Part shown: positions 1 to 7,601 of the stretch, one piece after another
Numbering within the stretch: the stretch's first letter is position 1
Layout of the letters: each line of letters starts with the position of its first letter
Origin: Chitinophagaceae bacterium UBA3961
GTDB taxonomy: Bacteria; Bacteroidota; Bacteroidia; Chitinophagales; Chitinophagaceae
Assembly: GCA_002385265.1 (NCBI GenBank)
Contig: DGDD01000177.1
Location: forward strand, 1-7,845
Direction of reading: 5' to 3'
Length of the DNA stretch: 7,845 nt
The notes under the pieces: generated by a model
Told to the model about the DNA's origin: nothing
Seen by the model: the letters and a program-made list of their open reading frames with translations, nothing else
Databases searched by the model: none
Position numbers and translations under genes: made by a program

Positions 1-834
<834 letters not shown>

Positions 835-857
835 ATTTTTTTTAATGATTTTTATTA

Positions 858-878
858 AAAGACTTCGTTAACGTCTTT
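858..878 (+). other. hairpin in the 23S-5S spacer
   Basis: In the 87-nt AT-rich spacer between 23S and 5S, the arms AAAGAC (858-863) and GTCTTT (873-878) are perfectly complementary around a 9-nt loop that contains the palindrome CGTTAACG in part. It lies between two rRNAs of one transcript, so a role in rRNA processing is plausible. It is preceded by T-runs rather than followed by one, so it does not look like a terminator. The role is inference. Confidence 0.4.
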
Positions 879-921
879 ACAACTTCCCAATATGTAAATT
901 ATTTGCCGCAAGGCTCATATT

Positions 922-1034
922 CTTATGGTGGTTTTTCCAAGGGTGTTCACCTCTTCCCATACCGAACAGAGAAGTTAAGCCCCTTTTGGCCGATGGTACT
1001 GCACCACAATGCGGGAGAGTAGGTAGCTGCCATA
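922..1034 (+). rRNA. rrf: 5S ribosomal RNA
   Basis: The conserved 5S core is present: CACCTCTTCCCATACCGAAC (949-968), then AGAAGTTAAGC, CCGATGGTACTGC and GGGAGAGTAGGT. Helix I can be drawn between TATGGTGG (924-931) and CTGCCATA (1027-1034), eight pairs with two G-U wobbles, which sets the ends to within a few bases. The length is near 113 nt, as usual. It follows 23S in the same orientation and is closed by a terminator immediately downstream, so it is the last gene of the rrn operon. Confidence 0.97.
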
Positions 1035-1041
1035 TTCTTTG

Positions 1042-1072
1042 ATCCCGATCAGAAATGATCGGGATTTTTTTT
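1042..1072 (+). terminator. intrinsic terminator of the rrn operon
   Basis: A perfect 9-bp stem, ATCCCGATC (1042-1050) with GATCGGGAT (1057-1065), closes a 6-nt loop (AGAAAT) and runs straight into eight T residues (1065-1072). It begins eight bases after the 5S 3' end, the expected place for rrn termination. Confidence 0.93.
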
Positions 1073-1096
1073 GCCCCTATCTCATCATTTCACCTT

Positions 1097-1170
1097 TTTC
1101 CTCGTTTCCTAGTTTCCTCTTTTCCTCGCCTCCTCGTTCCTCATATCCTCGTCTCCTCGTTTCCTCCTCT
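1097..1170 (+). repeat. degenerate octamer polypyrimidine tandem repeat (TTTCCTCG-like)
   Basis: About nine units close to TTTCCTCG follow each other: 1097-1104, 1105-1112, 1113-1120, 1121-1128, 1129-1136, 1137-1144, a 7-mer at 1145-1151, 1152-1159 and 1160-1167, fading into TCTCCCC. The strand is nearly pure C/T, broken mainly by the G at unit ends. It fills most of the 137 bases between the rrn terminator and the start of the propeller gene, so it is either the 5' leader or the promoter region of that gene. No -7 box (TAnnTTTG) or purine-rich ribosome site is visible in 1073-1209. Function unknown. Confidence 0.75.
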
Positions 1171-1209
1171 CCCCAACTTATCGTATCTTCATCTCTCAAC
1201 CAAACTAAC

Positions 1210-4200
1210 ATGAGATCTCTATTCCTCTTCTGTTCACTGCTTGTGATCACTCTTCACCTAAACGCTCAAAAAAAGACAGCCTCGAGAAATGCCAATCCTC
1301 CAATCCCGAAATACGACTCCATTCTCGAATTGAAGAAGTGGAGAAACATTGGCCCCTTCCGAGGCGGAAGAGCCAACGCTATTTCAGGGGTCTCCAATAA
1401 TCCTCTTGTTTACTATACCGGCTACACCGGTGGCGGTGTTTGGAAAACAACCGACGGTGGTAAACATTGGATGAATGTGTCCGATGGATTCTTTAAAGTA
1501 GGTACCATCGGAGAAATAGCAATAGCCCCTTCTGATCCTAACGTAATTTATGTTGGAACCGGAGAACATGCAGTTAGAGGAGTAATGACCTCCTTCGGTG
1601 ATGGAGTCTACAAGTCAACAGATGCTGGGAAAACTTGGAAAAATATCGGATTAACGAATTCTCGGCATATCGCAGATATTGTTATTCATCCTTCAAATCC
1701 AGATGTTGTACTCGTGGCAGCTCAGGGACCTGTTCACGGCACAACCAATGAACGTGGTATTTATAAAACAGTTGATGGTGGAAAAACTTGGAAGCAAGTT
1801 TTATACGTTGACTCAGCAACAGGTGCGAGTAGCCTCGTGGCCGACCCAACCAATCCTCGCATACTGTATGCCGCTACCTGGGATCATAAACGACTTCCTT
1901 GGAAAGTGATTAGCGGCGGACGTGGCTCTTCTTTATGGAAAAGCACCGATGGCGGCGAAACATGGAATAAGATCAATAATGGGTTACCCCCTTCTCTCGG
2001 TAAAATGGGAGTTTCAGTTTCAGCAGCCAGTCCGAATCGAATTTTTGCGATTGTTGAAACTGAAAAAGTAAAGTCGGGATTGTATCGATCCGATAATGGA
2101 GGTGAATCTTGGAGATTAATGTCCAACGACGCAAACATTACATCGCGCTCATGGTACTATATGGAAGTTTTTGCGGATCCTAAAAATGAGAATACAGTAT
2201 ATGTTCTCAATGCCCCTATGATGAAAAGTATCGATGGTGGCAAAACATTCAGTTTTGTTCCCATTGCTCACGGCGATACACACGATCTTTGGATCAATCC
2301 AAATGACCCCAATAATATCGCTTTAGCCGACGACGGAGGTGGACAGATTTCGTATGATGGCACCCGTAGTTGGAGTACTCTAATGAACCAACCCACTGCA
2401 CAGATTTATCGAGTGAATGCCGATAATCGTTTTCCATATTGGGTATACGGCGGGCAACAAGACAATACTTCCTTAATGGTGAAAACCAGAAACAACAAAC
2501 AAGGATTGGACGAGAAAGATTGGCTGACAGGACCCGGTTGTGAAAGTGCCTACATTGTTTTTGACCCTAATAACCCTATTGAGTTCTATGGTGGATGTTA
2601 TCAGGGATACATCGAAGTATTGAATGGTAAAACCGGTGAGATAAAAGACATCCAAGCATACCCCTCACTCAACTTAGCGGTTGAACCTAAAAAAATGAAA
2701 TACCGTTTCAATTGGAATGCGCCAATTGTTGCTTCTCCTCATGATCCCAAAACAATTTATCACGGCGGTAATGTTGTACTGAAAACTACTGACGGGGGCT
2801 TAAATTGGTCTGTAATAAGTCCTGACCTAACTAGAAACGATACTACTAAACAAGAACAAGGAGGAGGACCGCTTACAAACGAAGGAGCAGGTGGCGAAAA
2901 CTACAACACCATTTATTACTTGATTGAATCTACATTAGAGAAAGGACAAATTTGGACCGGTAGCGATTGTGGTAAAATTTACATAACCCGCGATGGTGGA
3001 AAAACATGGAACGATAAAACACCGGCAGGACTAGAAGAAAGTTTAATTCAATCTATTGAACTGTCTCCATTCGAAAATGGTACAGCCTATGTTTCTGCAA
3101 CAAGATATAAATTCAATGACTTCAAATCTTACACTTATAAAACTACTGATTTCGGAACCACTTGGACGCTTATAAACACCGGGGTTGCAGAAGATGATTT
3201 TATCAAAGTGATTCGAGAAGATAAAACAGTGAAGGACCTGTTGTATGCCGGAGCGGAAAGAGGTTTTTATATCTCATACAATGGCGGAACAAATTGGTCA
3301 AAACTTCAGTTGAATTTACCCGTAGTACCCGTAACCGACTTAATCATTCACGATAATGACTTAATAGCAGCTACGGCAGGACGCGCCTTTTGGATATTGG
3401 ATGACCTAACTTTGATTCAACAAGCAAAGGAGATTACTGCTGAAAAGCAAATCAAATTGTGGGGCGCAAAACCTACTGTACTTTATTCCGGAGCTCCGGA
3501 ACTAGGTGGTGCCAATGAACAAGCGCTTGGTCAAAATCCATTAGAAGGAGTGACTATTTATTATCGCTTGCCTAAAATATCCGATTCAGCGAAATTGAGT
3601 TTACAAATTCAAGATGTTAACGGTAAAACAGTAAGATCTTATTCCAACAAAAAAGATTTGTCGTACAAACCTTTTCCGGGTGGCCCACCTCCTGCAGTTG
3701 TAATGAGTTCAACTGAGGGTTTGAATGCATTAACCTGGGATTTTAGAGCTGATATGATCAGCCCCGCAATTACCGATGCCTTTGTTTATGGCGACTATTC
3801 TGGTTATTTATTGAAGCCCGGGAAATACAAAGCTGTTTTGAAGCTTGATTCGCTTTCAACTGAAGTAGGCATCGAAGTAAAACAAGATCCCAATATATCA
3901 GCTACTGAGGCAGATTGGAATGAGCAACAAGCGCTGTTAGAAGATATTCAGCAGTCAATTAAATCAATGCACAGTGCTGTAAATAAACTGAGATCTGTAA
4001 AAAAACAAATTCTGTTTATTAGTGATAATTTGAAAGAAAAGGCTGATTACAAAGCTGTGGTTGATTCAGGAAAATCAATCATTAAACTGTTGGAAGCATG
4101 GGAGTCAAATATTGTTGAAAGCAGACAAAAGAACTTCCAAGATGTGATCAACTGGCCAAGCAAATTAAATGCTGAATTTTTTAACCTAAAGACACTGGTG

Positions 4201-4365
4201 AATGTATCTGACCCTAGAGTGACAGGTGGTGCGAAAACACGTTTGAAAGACTTGAAACAAGAATGGGCGAAGTATGAAAAGGAGATGAATGAAGTGCTTT
4301 TAACAAAGATCAAGGAATTCCAAAGCTATTATCAATCAAAAGGAGTACCTGTTTTGGTGTTCTAA
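1210..4365 (+). CDS. secreted VPS10/sortilin-like Asp-box (BNR) beta-propeller protein
   Basis: A 1051-residue exported protein, often database-labelled 'glycosyl hydrolase' or VPS10/BNR-repeat protein. Residues 1-20 form a Sec signal peptide (MRSLF, hydrophobic core, NAQ before KK). Ten Asp boxes (S/T-x-D/N-x-G-x-T-W type) lie at residues 80, 136, 187, 245, 294, 340, 526, 593, 645 and 689, with a degenerate one at 381, so residues ~45-735 should form a propeller of about ten blades, as in sortilin. Residues ~745-890 look like a beta-sandwich ([17 protein letters not shown]), and ~895-1051 are charged and helical. There is no sialidase catalytic set that I can identify and no C-terminal sorting domain, so an enzyme activity should not be assumed; binding or scaffolding outside the membrane is inference. 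The ATG at 1210 is chosen because the signal peptide starts there; the longer frame back to a TTG at 1039 runs through the rrn terminator. No Shine-Dalgarno is seen; AAACTAAC precedes the ATG, usual for Bacteroidota. Confidence 0.92.
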   Translation: MRSLFLFCSLLVITLHLNAQKKTASRNANPPIPKYDSILELKKWRNIGPFRGGRANAISGVSNNPLVYYTGYTGGGVWKTTDGGKHWMNVSDGFFKVGTIGEIAIAPSDPNVIYVGTGEHAVRGVMTSFGDGVYKSTDAGKTWKNIGLTNSRHIADIVIHPSNPDVVLVAAQGPVHGTTNERGIYKTVDGGKTWKQVLYVDSATGASSLVADPTNPRILYAATWDHKRLPWKVISGGRGSSLWKSTDGGETWNKINNGLPPSLGKMGVSVSAASPNRIFAIVETEKVKSGLYRSDNGGESWRLMSNDANITSRSWYYMEVFADPKNENTVYVLNAPMMKSIDGGKTFSFVPIAHGDTHDLWINPNDPNNIALADDGGGQISYDGTRSWSTLMNQPTAQIYRVNADNRFPYWVYGGQQDNTSLMVKTRNNKQGLDEKDWLTGPGCESAYIVFDPNNPIEFYGGCYQGYIEVLNGKTGEIKDIQAYPSLNLAVEPKKMKYRFNWNAPIVASPHDPKTIYHGGNVVLKTTDGGLNWSVISPDLTRNDTTKQEQGGGPLTNEGAGGENYNTIYYLIESTLEKGQIWTGSDCGKIYITRDGGKTWNDKTPAGLEESLIQSIELSPFENGTAYVSATRYKFNDFKSYTYKTTDFGTTWTLINTGVAEDDFIKVIREDKTVKDLLYAGAERGFYISYNGGTNWSKLQLNLPVVPVTDLIIHDNDLIAATAGRAFWILDDLTLIQQAKEITAEKQIKLWGAKPTVLYSGAPELGGANEQALGQNPLEGVTIYYRLPKISDSAKLSLQIQDVNGKTVRSYSNKKDLSYKPFPGGPPPAVVMSSTEGLNALTWDFRADMISPAITDAFVYGDYSGYLLKPGKYKAVLKLDSLSTEVGIEVKQDPNISATEADWNEQQALLEDIQQSIKSMHSAVNKLRSVKKQILFISDNLKEKADYKAVVDSGKSIIKLLEAWESNIVESRQKNFQDVINWPSKLNAEFFNLKTLVNVSDPRVTGGAKTRLKDLKQEWAKYEKEMNEVLLTKIKEFQSYYQSKGVPVLVF

Positions 4366-4387
4366 CGAATTAGATATATAATCGAAA

Positions 4388-4425
4388 TGAAGGGATATAA
4401 ATCGACCGTGGTTTATATCCCTTCA
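4388..4425 (+). terminator. strong stem-loop after the propeller gene, likely terminator
   Basis: A perfect 14-bp inverted repeat, TGAAGGGATATAAA (4388-4401) with TTTATATCCCTTCA (4412-4425), encloses 10 nt that can add a C-G pair and wobbles. It starts 22 bases after the stop codon of the propeller gene. No real T-tract follows (only CTGTTTAAA), so intrinsic termination is less certain than for the rrn terminator; transcript-end protection is an alternative. The symmetry would work on both strands. Confidence 0.6.
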
Positions 4426-4444
4426 CTGTTTAAATGCGATCGCG

Positions 4445-4452
4445 TATATTTG
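4445..4452 (+). promoter_or_regulatory. candidate Bacteroidota -7 box upstream of apbE
   Basis: TATATTTG matches the TAnnTTTG -7 box recognised by the Bacteroidota primary sigma factor. It lies about 68 bases before the apbE start and after the stem-loop that ends the previous gene. No TTG is present 17-23 bases upstream, so the -33 element is missing or weak. Directly before it, at 4436-4443, is the 8-bp palindrome GCGATCGC, GC-rich in AT-rich surroundings, which sits where an operator could act. Confidence 0.45.
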
Positions 4453-4519
4453 AAAGCAGTTCAATTAATTCGAAACGAATTGACAATACATTCATTTTTT
4501 CACCGTAACACTCGTTTAC

Positions 4520-5536
4520 TTGCGCAAATATCTAAGCTGGCTCTTCTTGATTTTTCTAGGTGTTACTACTTCTTTTCAAACATTACAAGAGGAGTGGAAT
4601 GAGTATAAGTGTTCCGGAAAAGCGCAAGGAACTTCCTACTCCATTATTTATTATCACACAGGTCTTGCGGTAACACAATTTGAAGTTGATAGCATTTTTC
4701 AAGAAATCGACAACTCCCTTTCTGTATACAATCCGCGTTCTTTAATTAGCAAGTTCAATGAAAGTACAAAGGGCCTCGAAGTAGATGCTCATCTTTTCAA
4801 TATATACCGATACTCACTTCAAATTAACAAAGCTACCGGTGGAATTAGCGACCTCACGATTGGACCCATTACAGCAGCTTGGGGCTTGGCTTCGAAAAAA
4901 ATGACCAATCCACCTTCGGCAAGTGAAACTAAGAAGCTGATGACATGTGTTGGTATGGATAAAATTTCATTGAAAGGAAACTTACTTATTAAGAAAAAGT
5001 CTTGTGTTAAGTTAGATCCCAATGGTATCGCTCAAGGTTATACGGTAGATGTATTGGCTAATTTCTTTCTGAAGAAAGGAATTGAAAATTTTCTAATAGA
5101 AGTGGGAGGGGAAACGCGATGGAAGGGTAAGAAAATGACCTCCAATAAACCTTTTATTTTAGCCTTGGAATCTATTGATAGTGATGGTTGGGAAATACAA
5201 TACAAGAAAGTTGAATTGCAAGGAGAAGGTGCTATCACTACCAGTGGTAATTATCGAAAGTTTAAAGAATCGGCGGGAAAGCTCCGTTCGCACGCCTTCG
5301 ATGCTAGAACCGGACAGCAGTCGAATAATGAGCTGATCGCTGTTACTTTAATGGCGAAGGATGCGACTACAGCGGATGGCTACGATAATGCAGTGTTAGC
5401 AATGGGACTAAAACAGGCACTGAAATTTCTAAAAACTCATACTTATTTGTCTGCTCGGTTGATTTACACAACCAGAGATGGCCTCGTTTCAGATACACTT
5501 GTGAATCGGTTTCCCGAACCATTGGCGAACCACTGA
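4520..5536 (+). CDS. apbE: exported ApbE-family FAD:protein FMN transferase
   Basis: Enzymes of this family split FAD and attach FMN covalently to a Thr or Ser of target flavoproteins outside the cytoplasm, using Mg2+. The protein has 338 residues, typical length. Residues 1-20 are a hydrophobic Sec-type signal; there is no lipobox Cys. Family motifs in order: QGTSY (36-40), SVYNPRSLISKFN (68-80), GGISDLTIGPITAAWG (107-122), KLDPNGIAQGYTVD (164-177), IEVGGE (193-198), ITTSGNYRKF (239-248), SHAFDARTG (257-265) and TADGYDNAVLAMG (284-296). D286 aligns with the metal-binding Asp of the usual TADALATA motif, but the Thr four residues on is Asn290, and the usual DPxTG is DARTG, so it is a divergent member. 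Start: the frame is closed by TGA at 4481-4483 and has no ATG before the conserved motifs, so TTG at 4520, directly before the signal peptide, is the best choice. No nqr/rnf or other obvious target is adjacent. The lipid-kinase gene follows after 12 bases. Confidence 0.9.
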   Translation: MRKYLSWLFLIFLGVTTSFQTLQEEWNEYKCSGKAQGTSYSIIYYHTGLAVTQFEVDSIFQEIDNSLSVYNPRSLISKFNESTKGLEVDAHLFNIYRYSLQINKATGGISDLTIGPITAAWGLASKKMTNPPSASETKKLMTCVGMDKISLKGNLLIKKKSCVKLDPNGIAQGYTVDVLANFFLKKGIENFLIEVGGETRWKGKKMTSNKPFILALESIDSDGWEIQYKKVELQGEGAITTSGNYRKFKESAGKLRSHAFDARTGQQSNNELIAVTLMAKDATTADGYDNAVLAMGLKQALKFLKTHTYLSARLIYTTRDGLVSDTLVNRFPEPLANH

Positions 5537-5551
5537 TTTTGTTTAGATTTG
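5522..5551 (+). promoter_or_regulatory. candidate Bacteroidota promoter at the apbE / lipid kinase junction
   Basis: TTG at 5522-5524, a 19-base spacer, and TAGATTTG at 5544-5551 match the Bacteroidota promoter pattern (TTG at -33, TAnnTTTG at -7, spacing near 19). It overlaps the last codons of apbE. Transcription would start near 5558, which lies after the first possible kinase start (TTG 5549) and before the second (TTG 5570), so if real it argues for the shorter protein. Such motifs also arise by chance in AT-rich DNA. Confidence 0.45.
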
Positions 5552-6415
5552 GCTTACAAACTTATTCTATTGTCTAGACGAATTGCCATAGTGTTGAATC
5601 AATATGCGGGTAGCGGTCGCTCGGTTGCATATGCTCAAGAACTCCATCAGAAATTGACAGACAAAGGGGTTATGTCAACCATTATCCCTTCTCCTTGGCC
5701 CGATTCATTAAAGGAATTCTCCGAAGCCTGGATTGTTGGCGGCGATGGCACGATCAATGTTTTCTTAAATCAATATCCTGATATTGGTATACCGCTTATG
5801 ATTCATAAAGGGGGATCGGGAAACGATTTTTTTGATTTATTGTATCACGATGCCAATTTGGATGCCATGTTGGAAATTGGTTTGAAAGGGGCTACCAAGC
5901 GAATTGATGCAGGCCTTTGTAATGGTCGGATATTTGTAAATGGAGTGGGAGCAGGCTTTGAAGGATGGGTGGCGAAAACACTGATTTCAAAAAATAAGAA
6001 AGTAGGTATTGCTGCTTACTGGTGGACTGTGATCAGAGGAATATTTACGTTTAAGGAAAACTATTACGAACTAAGCGGGGCTAACGTAAATTACAAAGGA
6101 AAAGCTTTGCTTCTTGATATCATGAACGGATATCGAGCCGGTGGAGGTTTTCAAATTGCCCCAGGAAACAAACCCGACGACGGCTTATTTTGCTGGGTGA
6201 TTATGAAACCAACCGGACTCGTCGGCAGGTTCATCAATCTTCCTAAAGTGGAGAAGGGAATCCATTTTAATTCATCCAATTTCATTCATGGATTTGGAAA
6301 TGTGTTCACTCTTTCCAGTAATGAAACCATTCACTATCATACCGATGGTGAATATTTTCAAGCCCAGCAATTACAAATAACATTGACCCCCGGCAGATAT
6401 CTTTTTATTTGTTAA
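5549..6415 (+). CDS. diacylglycerol kinase-family lipid kinase
   Basis: A cytoplasmic enzyme of the DAGK catalytic / YegS-like family, which phosphorylates diacylglycerol or a related lipid with ATP. Motifs (numbered from TTG 5549, 288 residues): strand RIAIVLNQYAGSG (11-23), the nucleotide-binding GGDGT (64-68), GGSGNDFF (88-95, in place of the commoner GTGND), NGVGAGFEGW (131-140), NGYRAGGGFQIAP with DDGLF (193-214), and a late DGE (266-268). All the core motifs are present, so the enzyme appears intact; the exact lipid cannot be read from sequence. Start: there is no ATG before residue 42, which would remove the first motif, so TTG at 5549 or TTG at 5570 (protein MSRRIAIVLN) is used; I cannot decide firmly. 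It is in the same reading frame as apbE, separated by one TGA and four codons, and may be co-transcribed or use the promoter at the junction. Its TAA overlaps the stop of the convergent reductase gene. Confidence 0.88.
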   Translation: MAYKLILLSRRIAIVLNQYAGSGRSVAYAQELHQKLTDKGVMSTIIPSPWPDSLKEFSEAWIVGGDGTINVFLNQYPDIGIPLMIHKGGSGNDFFDLLYHDANLDAMLEIGLKGATKRIDAGLCNGRIFVNGVGAGFEGWVAKTLISKNKKVGIAAYWWTVIRGIFTFKENYYELSGANVNYKGKALLLDIMNGYRAGGGFQIAPGNKPDDGLFCWVIMKPTGLVGRFINLPKVEKGIHFNSSNFIHGFGNVFTLSSNETIHYHTDGEYFQAQQLQITLTPGRYLFIC

Positions 6416-7299
6416 GCCACTTCTTGACCCAAGGATGCTTGCCAAAGCTTAAACCAATCTTCTCGATCCATTATAACTTTACTCGCTTTTAAAGCGCCCT
6501 GAATGCGCTCCACTTTTGATGTACCCAATACAGGAACAATGCCGGAAGGATGTTGACAGAGCCAAGCAATCAATAATTCATCTAAGGATAGCTGGTACTT
6601 TTCTTGCAAAGAAATGGCTGCTTCTTTTATGCGCTTTGTTTCGTCATCCGGATTTTCTGAGAATAACAAACCGCCTCCAAGTGGACTCCAAGCCGTTGGA
6701 ATGATATTTTTTTCAAGACAAATATCTAAAGTGCCGTCAATAAAGGGCTCTCGATGTAAAATAGAAGCTTCTATTTGATTGGTCGCCAATGGAAATCGGC
6801 TGTGCATCATAGTGAACTGTGAAGGCGTAAAGTTTGATACGCCGAAGTGAAGCACTTTACCGCTGTTTCTCAACTGACTAAAAGCTTCAGCTACTTCATC
6901 GGGGTGTAGAAGGGGATCAGGACGATGAATCAATAGCAAATCAATATAGTCGGTCTGCAAGTTTTTCAGTGATTGTTCTGCAGAAGTGATGATATGTTTT
7001 TTTGAAGCGTCATATGATTTGATTTCATGTGAAGGGCGATTCGGTGTGATCATTCTGATACCACATTTGGTGATCAGTTGAATCTTTTCACGAAGATGTG
7101 GTACTCGTTTCAGTGCGGCACCAAATTCGGCTTCGGTTGTATAATGTCCGTAGATATCGGCATGATCAATAGTAGTTACTCCTAGTTCAACACATTTTTC
7201 GAGGATACTTAGGTATTCTTGGGTGTTAAAGGCTGAACCCCAAATACCCCATTTCATGGCACCGGCAATTACGGGACTGAGTTGAATGGATGCGCTCAT
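6412..7299 (-). CDS. ydhF: aldo/keto reductase, YdhF type
   Basis: An NADPH-dependent TIM-barrel oxidoreductase of 295 residues, full length. The catalytic tetrad is visible: Asp45 and Tyr50 in TIDHADIYG, Lys78 in LITKCG, His125 in LLLIHRPDP. The cofactor-binding C-terminal loop is GTSKVERIQGAL (259-270). Stretches such as DHADIYG, HII-SAEQSL-NL-TD, LIHRPDPL, GKVLHFGVSNFTPSQF and AWSPLGGG closely resemble E. coli YdhF as I recall it; the physiological substrate is unknown for that group. ATG at 7297-7299 begins the protein shortly before its first barrel strand. It runs against the lipid-kinase gene and both stops use the same TTAA at 6412-6415, with no terminator between. The nearest promoter-like string on the minus strand (TATTTTAG, complement of 7332-7339) has a mismatch and no -33 partner. 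Confidence 0.93.
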   Translation of the reverse strand: MSASIQLSPVIAGAMKWGIWGSAFNTQEYLSILEKCVELGVTTIDHADIYGHYTTEAEFGAALKRVPHLREKIQLITKCGIRMITPNRPSHEIKSYDASKKHIITSAEQSLKNLQTDYIDLLLIHRPDPLLHPDEVAEAFSQLRNSGKVLHFGVSNFTPSQFTMMHSRFPLATNQIEASILHREPFIDGTLDICLEKNIIPTAWSPLGGGLLFSENPDDETKRIKEAAISLQEKYQLSLDELLIAWLCQHPSGIVPVLGTSKVERIQGALKASKVIMDREDWFKLWQASLGQEVA

Positions 7300-7601
7300 A
7301 GTACAAGCATTTGATTGGTTAGAATAGAGTGCTAAAATAGCGGAAAGAGAATTAATAAGTAATAAATAAAAATTAGGAATTAAAAATTAATAATTGGGGT
7401 TCTTTGGTTGGGCGGATGTGGTCAGGTTAAAAAGACAGCATTTGTTTCTTTAATAGTCTTTAAATAAATGTTCGCTGAAACTGTACATCAGATAAAATAG
7501 AGAAGTGATGTGAAGGGTGCGCTGCTTTTTCTGCATTAGTATTGTTTACAAGGCAATTCTACTCTCTGTTCTCGTTAATCACGCAAATTGCTAGATAGCT
7601 C
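7300..7601. other. non-coding intergenic stretch with AT-rich low-complexity segment
   Basis: No reading frame with coding character is seen on either strand. Positions 7351-7396 are almost entirely A/T and made of recurring short words (AATTA, AATAA, AAATT), ending in AATTGGGG. This region must hold the promoter of the minus-strand reductase gene, but no clean TAnnTTTG complement (CAAAnnTA) is present in 7300-7500. The rest, 7400-7601, shows no hairpin, repeat or tRNA that I can support; possible very decayed copies of the following 53-bp repeat are not convincing. Confidence 0.6.

Noticed and set aside
858..878. Terminator between 23S and 5S
   Set aside because: T-runs precede rather than follow the stem, and the 5S gene lies just downstream in the same operon.
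1039..1209. N-terminal extension of the propeller gene back to TTG 1039
   Set aside because: It would read through the rrn terminator and the pyrimidine repeat and would bury the signal peptide at residue 58.
4387..4602. 71-residue plus-strand frame overlapping the start of apbE
   Set aside because: It covers the stem-loop and the apbE signal-peptide region in another frame and has no recognisable domain.
6516..6704. Plus-strand frame inside the reductase gene
   Set aside because: It is the opposite strand of a well-supported gene with a complete catalytic tetrad.
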